A stretch of 64,000 bases of DNA from Ciona savignyi (taxonomy: Eukaryota > Chordata > Ascidiacea > Phlebobranchia > Cionidae): the NCBI GenBank assembly GCA_000149265.1, contig CH002711.1:102105-166104 (forward strand), read 5' to 3'. Below are positions 47,301 through 57,100 of the stretch, piece after piece; position 1 is the stretch's first letter, and each line of letters starts with the position of its first letter. Both the position numbers and the translations under genes were made by a program. Below the pieces are notes generated by a model. The model did no database searches. It saw only the letters and a program-made list of their open reading frames with translations, and was not told the DNA's origin.

Positions 47301-47919
47301 TCCATTTAGCTGGAAAAGAAAAGCTCGGATCACTAACATTCTCAGCAGGAAAATATTCTGGATGGTTTTCTCGCTTCAGGGTTGAACTATTTTCATTTTT
47401 CGTAATAGAAGAATCGGATAATTTTGCAGAAATAGGAGAAAATGTGTTTTGGTTGATGTTGTGCTCGGGTTCATTGGATAATCGCTGATATAATGGAGAT
47501 CGGCTGCTTGAATTAGATTTCGCTAAACTAGAACTGTGTGTAACAGGTCCTGGACGAGTTAAACTATTGATTGGAGAAGCAGAGTTGTGAGCACCAATTG
47601 AATTTGCACCGGAAGGGTATCTAGACAAAGAACTTGTTGGACTTTGGTTGATAATAGGTGATGATATATTTTCACAGCTTGAATATCTGCTTGAATTTAA
47701 ACGTCCTAGTACTGAACGAGCAGATATCGTCTGTATCTTGCGTGGGGGAGGTGCCTCTGATGTAAGCAATGGCTCAGATTCCTATAATAAAAACTGTGTT
47801 TGTAACTTCCTATTTCTTGGTTAACTTCAATGGCATAGATTAACTCTATTAAATACCTCGTCATTTCCTTTGCCAAAACAAGGACAGCGCCTCAGGAACA
47901 CACTGCAATTATTTCCCAT
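41357..47919 (-). CDS. Rho guanine nucleotide exchange factor, ECT2-type DH-PH, N-acylated
   Basis: Exons: 47919-47857, 47781-47273, 46760-46658, 46447-46241, 44815-44625, 44280-44135, 43541-43356, 43024-42907, 42254-42100 and 41419-41357. About 579 residues. It starts MGNNCSVFLRRCPCFGKG, with an in-frame TAG just upstream, so myristoyl plus palmitoyl anchoring is predicted; the BRCT domains of ECT2 are absent. A Ser/Pro-rich linker (about 30-190) is followed by the DH domain (about 201-395: KRHRTAMELLQTETTYLRNL, LLAPEDIRNAFGGI, YPPFVNYFDMGKEALL, LLIRPVQRLPSI), then HINEDKRKTEGKMKIFDIVYE and VDGCPVEV leading into a PH domain (about 405-550) and a basic tail SHVKKSSKLFKKLRGKTK. ECT2 activates RhoA in cytokinesis; the DH-PH here follows it closely (VVYEVDGCP, HINEDKRKTE). 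The junction of exons 5 and 6 is off by one base (phase 2 to phase 1), so a microexon is missed or the assembly has an indel there. Confidence 0.88.
41735..41826 (-). repeat. Degenerate SINE fragment in GEF intron
   Basis: Plus-strand pieces AACCAAGGACTTAACC, TTAGCGACCAGTTTTGAAAC and AAAGGCGACGCACTAACAC match the SINE head in reverse. More decayed SINE sequence extends back to about 41600. Confidence 0.45.
42440..42545 (+). repeat. Degenerate SINE fragment in GEF intron
   Basis: Contains TTTGCAACCAGTTGAAAGG, TGTGTCCTTAAGCAAGGTG and CGGAACCCACTAGAAG, a rearranged old SINE copy. Confidence 0.35.
45323..45422. other. Assembly gap (100 N)
   Basis: Exactly 100 N inside a GEF intron, so the size is probably a placeholder. 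The left flank has repeated GCTGCTGACAGACATGTT-like units (45209-45252), suggesting that a tandem or dispersed repeat broke the assembly. Open frames spanning it are artefacts. Confidence 0.98.
46798..46966. mobile_element. Short hAT MITE, deletion derivative
   Basis: Begins CAGGGGTGGGCAACTT, ends GTTGCCGATGCCTG; flanked by GTCTAATA (46790-46797) and GTTTAATA (46967-46974), an 8-bp duplication with one change. The interior (AGTTCTTGGTCGGCTGGATT, ACAGTCTGCGGGCCGATTAA) matches the ends of the 725-bp element at 54864, so it is the same family with the middle deleted. It begins 37 bases upstream of the exon 3 acceptor of the GEF. Confidence 0.85.
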
Positions 47920-50456
47920 CCTTGTCTACTAAACATGAAAAAGCTTAACTGACTTGTTAAGTGCTAATGACTATGAAAGAAGCTGTAAAGCGTTAAAATG
48001 CTAACAGCACTGTTTTACATGTGGATAAGCTTTTATAAAAGCTGAGCTGGCTTCCTAATCAAACAATTCCCAGAAATCGTGCTGATATCCCTATCCATCA
48101 AGACAGTTGCTTCCTAAGCTCTGACATCAACTTTAGTACCACTCAATTGTGAATACATTTTGATTCATTACAGCATATACAAGACGAACAAATTTCCTGC
48201 ATATTGCACAACATGGTACTTAATAAATAACCAAAATTATCCTAGTTGCCACCACTTTTGCCTCCTGTATTATCTTCTCACAATTTTTATAGGTAATACT
48301 ATGAGATATCAAAAAACTGTAGAAATAGCCATCATAAGTGTGGCTTAACAGCTGAACTCATTTTAAATACTAAAATTAGCATGAATCACATAAATAACAT
48401 GATTAGTAATAATTCCTGTTTCATGGCCAAAAGGCAATAACAGTCTATATAAAATAACATAATATTGACCTCAGCATGAAAGAACCACCCCTTTATAATA
48501 CTGTCTAAATAGCGGCAGAATACATTCATTTGGGAAACATATGGTACAACTGGCAATCAATGAAGCTGAAATGTACATATTGACCCCATAGCCAATGACC
48601 CATGTGAAACAAATATAATAAACATCACACTTAAGCATGATAACCAGTCCTATCACCTATATACTTCTACACAAGAATTGTTCCATTAATACTACATCTG
48701 AAAGAATGTGTGGGTATTTCCAGATTGCCAAATCAGAGCTCACAATTTCCTGTATGAAAGTTATAAAGATTAGTCATTTTATTCTACGAGAAAGAATTGA
48801 CTGGATTGAAATTTTTGCAATAAAGAAGTTGACACAAAATAGAGCAAAAAACTAATTTTAAACAGAAACTATATACTGGTACTTCTTTATGTTGTGCGTT
48901 CTAAAAGCACCTCAACAAATGGCACATACTTAAAATAGTGTTATTCTTCTCATAAAACTGCATAGGCCTATACAGACAGCTGTTTCTACTCTATACCAAT
49001 TTACATAGCAAGTACCAACGAACAACTATAAAAGGCATGACCAACTGTGCTACGGATGGCACTTCTGACTCGACTTATAAGATTATATCAACAGTTTGAG
49101 GAACTGTGTGGTTTCGGTTAGAATACTTGACGTAGGCATAACCTGTTTCGTGCCACTAGGAAAACTAGAATGCTTTCTTCACAAAAGTGATTGTACTACT
49201 TTTTAATCAATTCAATATTCTATAATACAGCAATAATCTTGGATAAGATTTAAAATTGTGGATGCAAAACTGGTGTTCTTCAATAACCGTTATTTACTCT
49301 ACTTATATATTTAGATATGTGTAAACGTTGTGCAGTAATAGAACTAAAATGATATTTATAATACTAAGGTAAGTTTGTACACCAAACTTTTACCTGGAAT
49401 ATTGGTTGCTTTGCTAAATTTAAGTAACAATTTAACACGTCTACTTAAAGCATCAGTTAAGCAAATAGCCCTTTCAGTAAACCTAAGCGTTACAATGAAA
49501 AAAGAACTTTTATTAGAAATTTGGGTATCTTAAAGTCGCAACCTTTATTTGAACAGAAGTATATGGTACGTAGTCAAATAATACAAATTAAAAGGGGAGT
49601 TATATATCTAGATGTAAAACGGTTCACTGATCATAAAAAAAAATCGGTGAACTAATTCAAAGCAATTTCTTTATCAGTTTAGAATTATGGTTCACTAATA
49701 TCTAAATCTTTAACTGAACATTGCCTTATATTCAAGAGCGAAAGTAATGCACAGTGTTCAGTGGTAAAACTATACTCACAACTTATTGCTTAATAATAAA
49801 AAAAATACTTTTTTATAGAGATTAACTGATAAAAAAATCGGTTTACCAGTTAACTGATTCGGAGCCAAGAAACATTATTATAGGATAGAATAGGATAATT
49901 ACATTTATTTTCGGAATGAGAAAAAGCAAGGGACGTTATTACACACAAATATTACCACTTCATTGGATAGGAGAGCGTTCTCACTCAGAAAAGATAACAA
50001 TGTGCCTACCGTCGGGGTTATTGCAGTGTTTAAAGTATGATTGAATTGTTTCTTTTATTTTGGTAGAACCCATTATTCCACTGGGTTCATGCAGTGTCCA
50101 CTAAAAGAACACAACCACAACCGACCAGCCCGTGACCAGTTTCGAAACTCAATCATTCAGCTGAAAGGCGACGCACCATTAAGCCATTATACTACTCAAT
50201 CAGACAATATTGTTACTCGACCGAACAATACTTACATTATGCCTGCCCGTTAACCAATTGATTTGTATACACCCAATCAGGTACTGTTACTGTAAAAACT
50301 TTATTCGGACTCTTTAATATAACTTTGAAGGTTATTTTCAGTCGATCTTAAGTACAAAGAGGCATCCCATTAAAGAAGTTTTTTGAGATATCAGTGGATA
50401 ATAAAATTTTTGAATATAGAGAACAACTGCCGCTAAAGTGTTCACCGATTAATCGA
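47920..50456. other. Upstream region of the RhoGEF
   Basis: About 2.5 kb. An acceptor-like TTTAG immediately precedes the TAG upstream of the GEF start codon, so a 5' UTR exon probably lies further right. No coding signal recognised. A diverged SINE is at 49880-50205. Other open frames here are short and featureless. Confidence 0.4.
49880..50205 (-). mobile_element. tRNA-derived SINE, diverged copy
   Basis: The GGATAGAATAGGATAATTAC tail is followed by CGTCGGGGTTATTGCAGTG, TTTTGGTAGAACCCATTATT, CCACTGGGTTCATGCAGTGT and CAGCTGAAAGGCGACGCACC. Orientation is minus; an extra ~30 bases are inserted in the middle. Confidence 0.75.
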
Positions 50457-52687
50457 TTATTTGTTTTTAAATTTAACTGTTAACCTAATCAAAGTATGCA
50501 CTGTGCCAACGGTATACCTTCGTTTAATTTCTGGTTTTTCCTCTTCTGGTTTCTTGGGTCTCCATCGAACGCCCCCCGTTCTGGCGAGAGATGTTGAGTT
50601 TGCTCCGAGCACAGCCAGTCCGGATGAGATAAGGTTGGTGAGAATGCAAAGTTTGTAGAGTTTGCCGAATGACGTGACTGGACCAGGCATTATGAAGCGG
50701 ACAGCAGTAAACAGCACTAGATAATAAACGAAAAAAAACAAAATTTGTATGTAGCCACCTTTTCAAAATCTGGCCAATGCGACATTGTATTTGGGAACTT
50801 TTGTTGTAGTGCCATAGACGCATAGCAAGTTCCGAAATTTGGAATTTCATTGCCTTGGTTTGTTGTTAGTCAAGGATTAATTAAACATATCAATGAGTTT
50901 AAATCATGTGAACAAAGGCAAACTGTGTTATATCTTTCACAAAAACATTTTAACCCTTCATAATCCATGTAGCATTGTATAACAAATCATCATATTTTAT
51001 CAAATCATCTTGTTTTATAATTTCATTTAATTAAAAAACTGCATAATTTTATTATAACTTATATATTCATTTACCAATAACATACCTTATTTCTTAGCAT
51101 TGCAGTCTACAGGAAGTGGGATAATAGTATCAAGCAACCCAAAACAACTGTATCGGTACTCCGATGACAAATTTAATAACAAAAACAAATGTGTATATTA
51201 CCAAACTACCTTACTTTTTACAATATAATTAATGTTAAGTTAAGAAAAAAGTTTATTGTCACTAACAAATTTGTTATATTCAAACAGATTTCAGGAAAAA
51301 ACATGCAATAAAATATTTTAAACCAATGGGACAACATGGTTATTACACCACTGCTCTGTTATATGATATTTATTAGCACAAGTAGTAATTTAAGTGAGGA
51401 TTTTGGCTTGTATTTTAGAGGTCTTCAGGAATTTTAAACCATTACAAAATAAAAGCAGCAGTTGACAACCACAGGCCAACATATTAGAGTTAATAATAAT
51501 TATCTACCTCCCAGAAATGACATAACCATTTGTAAATCACATTTTAGACTCTTACAACAACTTATAGAGAATGTTTGGGTAAAATTCCTTGTGTATGTTA
51601 TTTTATTAATCTTAAATTTTAAGGGTATTTCCAGGGGACAATTTTTACTTTCTTGAATTTAAAAACAACACTGGTTTATATGTTATTTAACAATTCTTGA
51701 AGTTTTAATCCAATGAATTAACTCCTTTTTGGAAATATTTAAGAACAATTCTTAATTTTTTAAAATATTTTCCAAGTTAGTTTTTTTTTCTATTTAAAAC
51801 AACATTGGTTAACGGACCAATATTTCACCACATCTGAATAAAATTAAAGCATGTGGTCAAATGCTATGCTTGAAAGAAAATACAGTTTGGTTTTTAACAA
51901 CCCAATGCCATTCCTCTAGGAATATTACCTAAAATGTTGGTTTCTGTATATCTAGACCATGTCTTTTAACAAATCTTTCACTGTGATGCCTCTTAAGCGT
52001 TTGTCGAAAAAAAGAACAAAAGAAACATAAACAATATGTATCTGGGACCCATAATTATAGAATCGGTTTAGGTTAGTACACAGTTCTACTCCCTGCATCC
52101 CTTCTAGTACAAACCATCAAGATATTTTACACATATGCTAGCACTTACATGCGGATATCAACATTTTTGATAAATACTTCGGCAGTACATGTTGTTCCAA
52201 GGGTGTGTATTTAGACACGGTAGATGGAAATTTTGCTTCAATAAATATCAGAAGAACTGCGCTGAGAAGACTTAACCGTGCTGAAGTAGAAGTTGGTGTT
52301 GAAATTAAGGTGGTTTATATTCTGATTTTTTGAACTTTGATCCATAAAAATTAATTACATCAGGTTGCCATGACAGTTAAATATACAACTGTTACATAAT
52401 TTAGTTGATTGTAATATATAACAATCACCCTTGATCATCATATACATAGATTTCAATAATAGGTGATATGGGCTAGTGACCGCTATCCAGTACTGTACTA
52501 CGGTATATAAGAATATCATCATTGCCAACTTACCTATAAGATTGCATGTTGAATGTAAGTACCCAAATAGTACACCAATGTATCCTACTTCATTTGCAGG
52601 AATAAAATTTCCGGCTGAACAGAGGTGAAGAAATAGACTGAAAGCCCCCAACAAACCAATAGTTGCCTCAACTTGTGTGATACCCAT
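50457..52687 (-). CDS. Small multi-pass membrane protein, unrecognised
   Basis: Two coding exons, 52687-52534 and 50716-50457, join in phase 1 to give 137 residues. An acceptor (GTTTTAG) just upstream of the ATG points to a 5' UTR exon. Hydrophobic segments: about 9-26 (TIGLLGAFSLFLHLCSAG), 35-60 (YIGVLFGY...LFTAVRFIM) and 68-85 (LYKLCILTNLISSGLAVLG), then a hydrophilic tail with GGVRWRPKKPEEEKPEIKRR. Three or four membrane spans are likely. A donor-like GTATACC after KPEIKR could lead to an unseen last exon, in which case the last ~19 residues (YTVGTV...) are not real. I do not recognise the family. It lies upstream of the GEF on the same strand, separated by 2.5 kb. Confidence 0.65.
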
Positions 52688-53958
52688 TTCAATCTAAAAC
52701 AGTTAAACAACACTTTATGAGAAAATCCACATAAACTTCGAGAAATCCGCATGAAAGATTTATACATATGTTATTGTCAGATCACATGAGTCGAAAATCC
52801 GTGTGTTGGAGTACTATTTGATATATCAAATAAATTAATTCCACCTATTAATTCAGTGGACGTTTTATATACCTGATATAGTAGAGATTGCTTTGCAAAA
52901 GACTATTTGAAAATCATATATGTAGGGATAGAGTAATTAGGTTTCTGCAACCAATGTTTTTTGAAGTCGAATCATATTTATCAGCTTCCTGCTTAGTTAA
53001 TTCGATGAAATTAAAATGAGGTAAAGAGAGTAAATGCACACAAAATTAATGAATAACCTGTTGGAGTAATGGTCAGTGTTATGGTAGTGTGAAAGTTAGT
53101 TTTAAATTTATAAGAAAAAAAATAAATGTTGTATCCCTCCGTCCCTGGTCTTAGGGTTTTAACCATACAAAATATAATCTTTGTTACTGCAGCGAATCGT
53201 ATAGTGGAAGTTTTTATTCCCTCCTCTCGCATTCAACACAATCTTTTATACAGTGCGCCGCAGCGGCAAAGGCACCCGCACGTTAAATTAAGGGCAATCA
53301 AGTAATAAACAAATAGAATGCAAGGAACGTTACATTACTCTTTTCACACGTTTAAAGCTAAGCTAGCTTGGAATACGAAAAACAGTAATAATACATACTC
53401 TTACCTTTATTAATTAATACCACAGTGTGTATAAATTAAATCTTAACAGCATTTCACCCAGACGTAACAATTTTACACATTCCAATCTGCAAAACATAAA
53501 TATTTACTATCTTGAGATTTTCTATTCCTAATAACATTAAGTCATTCATCCAAGGCAGGTTCTACCCACGCTTTTCAAGTCGAGGCAATGCTAATTTAAT
53601 TCTCATCTGCTGGCTCGACAGCGTGCTTACACTACAAACAAACAAATAAACAACTAATTAAGCAGCAACGCCAGAATAAGCAGGTAAACCCAAACTATTT
53701 ATAAGACCTCTAGAAATAAAGAGAATTACTTTAACCCTAGTCGCGAAAGTGCCATTAAAAAATTTATAACATTTTAAAATGTTATCAACTTAGATGGCGT
53801 ACAACCAAACAATAGATCTTGATACGCGTCGTTATCTGACGAGGTATATTGTCTATGGTATTAAAATGAGTTTTTTTGCCGATTAACAATGTTCATTTTC
53901 CAATGTTTCTACGGTTGGCAGCAGCATGTGCTAGACTGCGCCGGTGTTCTCGTTAAGC
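52688..53958. other. Upstream region of the small membrane protein gene
   Basis: About 1.3 kb with probable 5' UTR exon(s) and promoter of the gene ending at 50457. A short GC-rich patch at 53250-53300 and pyrimidine-rich TTCTACCCACGC near 53560 are the only compositional changes. No gene or repeat recognised. Confidence 0.35.
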
Positions 53959-54260
53959 TAGGATAGGATAGGATAGGATATTCATGTTTATCCCCGTGAA
54001 TGGGAAAACCTAGGGGGTTATCACACGGGCAATCGTCAGATCACCTCGCGCCCATCGTCGGGTTACCGGAGCTATTGCAGTGTGTTGTATATGATAGACA
54101 CGTTCCTTCAATTTGGTAGAACCCATTAATCCGCTGGGTTCAGGCAATGTCCGTAAAGTGCCTTGCCCAAGGACCCAACCGACTAGCTAGCGACCAGTTT
54201 CGCACCTGCAACCTTTCGATTGAAAGGCGACGCACTTAACCGCTAGACCATCGGGCCGGA
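53959..54260 (-). mobile_element. tRNA-derived SINE, young full-length copy
   Basis: Plus strand: four GGATA units, CATGTTTATCCCCGTGAATG, then the whole body to GGCGACGCACTTAACCGCTA and GACCATCGGGCCGGAC. It is close to the copies at 15707, 35099 and 60325; differences are a few percent by eye. The best reference copy in this window. Confidence 0.92.
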
Positions 54261-54863
54261 CAAAGCTGTAAAGTTTTAAAATATCTAAGCTTTCAATTTT
54301 AAATTGTGAAACAAATCTAACATTTTCTGCGTCAGGATTTTAAATGACAGTCATTTTTGTGAGATCAGTTTGCATTAATGAGATAGGTAGAATAATTGGT
54401 TGAACGCCTTATATAGGTATCGGCCCCCTTCGAAGCCGAAAGGCGTTTTTACCGATATATTTAGATTATAAAGGAATATTTGCTTTAAATTGTTAGGAAA
54501 GTTAAAGACCCGTTACGAGGATCGGAAAACCATAATTTAAAAAAAATAACCCAGTTTCCCCGCAAAATCCCCCCTCATAGAATAGGCATAAGAAATCATA
54601 AACTCATTAGTATTGTACATAAAAAGAGATATAACAAAGTGACAAAATTTAAAATATTTAGAAAGAGAGTCAGAATACAAACCAAAACGATACGTAGCCT
54701 ACGCCCTTACCTATCTTTAACCATTTTCCGGAAAATTCCCAAAAAAATCGTTTTTCTACTAAAACTAGTGATCAGTCTCATTTACGCTCTATTTAATAAA
54801 GAAGGATCTAGGCCTGTAATAGAGTCTGAATATTCTGAAGATGTTAACATCTATGGTTTAGAT

Positions 54864-55588
54864 CAGGGGTGGGCAACTTTTCTAGTGGGCGGGCCAGATG
54901 TGGGAAAATGAAGTTCTTGGTGGGCCGGATTATTAGATGATTAATATTCAATAACTTAACCACAAATTTATTCACTAAATTATTGCCATAGTTTCCATGT
55001 TTTGTCAAATATTGACGACTAATGTTGTACTATTTTAATACAGCAACACTCTGACCATACAGTAAACATACTGCTTTGTTGCCAACCTTTGTAAAAATAT
55101 TTGGTATCCAATCTTTGTTAAATGTTCGAAACTCTCTTTCTAATTTACGTTCCATAAAATATTCCATGGTTAATAATCCTTAATAATTCATAAAATCCAT
55201 TTATATTTGAAATCTAAATATAACTAATAACAGCTAAAGAAAAACTAACAATAACAGTTACGTTGTTACAAAGTACCCAGTAGGGTCTGATGTTTACAAC
55301 GCTTTTTGTTTTGACATTATATTGCTTGTTTAAAAAGTGTGCTAACACAATTGTTTGTTCACTAAGGCAATTGCTTATTTCACCAGCTCGCAATAACAGT
55401 GCGGTAAGAGTAAAGCGATAGCCAACTTTTAGGAATGACTCGTCAGACTACATTAGTGTGTGGTTGGATACAGACAGCGGGCCGGACCTGGGCCACGTTA
55501 CAGGTTATTGTTAGATACAGTCTGGGGGCCGGTCGAATTCCCTTCACGGGCCGGACCCGGCCCGCGGGCCGTATGTTGCCCACCCCTG
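54864..55588. mobile_element. hAT-type MITE with 8-bp target duplication GTTTAGAT
   Basis: The 725-bp element begins CAGGGGTGGGCAACTT and ends GTTGCCCACCCCTG. Exact duplicates GTTTAGAT lie at 54856-54863 and 55589-55596. Near the right end a GC-rich block (GGGCCGGACCTGGG, GGGCCGGTCG, GGGCCGGACCCGGCCCGC) repeats. No transposase. The surrounding sequence on both sides resembles one older repeat that this element split. Confidence 0.95.
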
Positions 55589-56155
55589 GTTTAGATCTAA
55601 GTGGTAACTTTTTAATAATTTACGCAAGGGAAATTCCCAACGGACGCCAAAATATAAACATTACGCCAATTTTCGAATTTTCGGCCCCAATTTTTCTTTA
55701 ACAGCCGCTATTTTTGAACTGGTTAGTATTATTTAGTTAAATTTAAATTAAAAGTTGCATATTGATACTATGAACTAACTAGAAAGTGTCAACCACGTGT
55801 TTAACCACCACTATTTGTAAAACACATGTTGTATACCATATATTCATGCTACAGGGCCCCTAACCACAATTTGTATTTTATACACCGAGTATGTAGTTTT
55901 TTCTGCAAGCATAAACGCATGGGTACCATAGTTAACCAACCAAACTTATTTTCTATGTGCCGTTAAATAAAAGATAAACGTCTTAAATTTACGCACATTA
56001 CACCACAAATGTTTTAAATTAAAGCTTATTTTCAAGCGCTGTAGTAAAATGAAGCTAACTTCCCAAAACAGCCCAATTTTTTTTCTGGTTTCAGAAAATG
56101 GGACACATAATGTTTTTGTCCGTTTTTTTCGTTTTTTTCGTTTTTTTTCGTCAAA

Positions 56156-56720
56156 GATTTGACTGGCATAGCATGTCGCCCCGACATCTACCGGAAGGAA
56201 TAATCGAATCGTAATGAAACTTAGCCATTCGTTAGACAACATGGTCTAGATATGCAGAATCTAAAATTTTGGGTAAAAAATCAAGGGGAATTCCCCTGGG
56301 AGGTTAAAAACCAAAACGGTATTTTTTATGAAAAATTTAGCTTTTTGTGGCATAGCGCTTGAACGGCTGATCCAATTTAAATCATATTTGGTGAAAAATA
56401 AGGGTGTTAGTGACTGATTTAACACTTAAAAGAAATAACGAATTTACCTAGGGAAATGCCCTAAAAAACTCGATTTTGTACTGAAATCATGATTTTGACA
56501 GGCATGCCATGTCGCCCCAACATCTACCAGAATGAGTAATGGAATCGCAATGAAGAATGTAAGTGCATTAGTCACTGATTTAACACTTAGAAGAAAAAAT
56601 AAAATTACCTAGGGAAATACCCCAAAAAATAGGATATGTTCTCAAATTATGATTGTGACAAGCATGCCATGTCGCCCCGACATCTACCAAAAGAAGTAAT
56701 GAAATCGCAATGAAAACTGG
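56156..56720 (+). repeat. Diverged tandem repeat, about 160-180-bp unit, ~4 copies
   Basis: The block GGCATGCCATGTCGCCCC, with GACATCTACC following, recurs at about 56165, 56500 and 56660, and in weaker form at 56347 (GGCATAGCGCTTGAACGG). Each is followed by A-rich sequence and a second shared block (CACTGATTTAACACTTAGAA; ACCTAGGGAAATACCC). Old tandem duplication, probably within a transposon. Confidence 0.7.
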
Positions 56721-57013
56721 ACATGAATTTATAACGTATTAACAATGTAAAGTTTGTAAGTAAGGAAAATAAGATTATGTATATTCAAATGTAAGGTATC
56801 ATGGCCTAAATAGGCCCTATGTATAAATAAACAGTATATTACAACATATTAACCCGAATAACGCACAATTATAGGTGTGGGATTACGGTTTATGGCAATC
56901 AGAATAACAACTTTTGCTATATACGTGTGCGACAAATCAATGCATTTGTGAGTTTAAAAATGCTATTTTTACAATGATCAAGACCATTTGATGCAAATTT
57001 ACGATAATGCGTC

Positions 57014-57090
57014 TGCAGTATGATAATCGCGATACGTATTTATTATATTGTAGCTGAGTAGAATCGTGATTATCGAAATATCGTTCAAAC
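57014..57090. repeat. Foldback repeat, copy 1
   Basis: TATGATAATCGCGATACG ... GTAGCTGAGTAGAATCGTGA ... TTATCGAAATATCG: inverted halves rich in ATCGCGAT/ATCGTGAT. A related copy is at 61815-61905. Confidence 0.5.
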
Positions 57091-57100
57091 CTAATAAGAA

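Larger units (their letters stand above)
55597..57100. other. Repeat-rich intergenic sequence downstream of the glycosyltransferase
   Basis: Contains the tandem array at 56156-56720 and a foldback-like sequence at 57014-57090 (both listed). The 98-codon minus-strand frame at 55946-56242 overlaps homopolymer-rich sequence and is not credible. No gene seen. Confidence 0.5.

Noticed and set aside
41357-52687. Full-length ECT2 including BRCT domains, running from the small membrane gene
   Set aside because: An in-frame stop precedes the ATG at 47919, and the exons at 50457-52687 encode membrane segments, not BRCT.
56090-56160. T-rich CGTTTTTTTCG repeats as a terminator or regulatory array
   Set aside because: Simple homopolymer-based repeats at the edge of the tandem array; no function supported.
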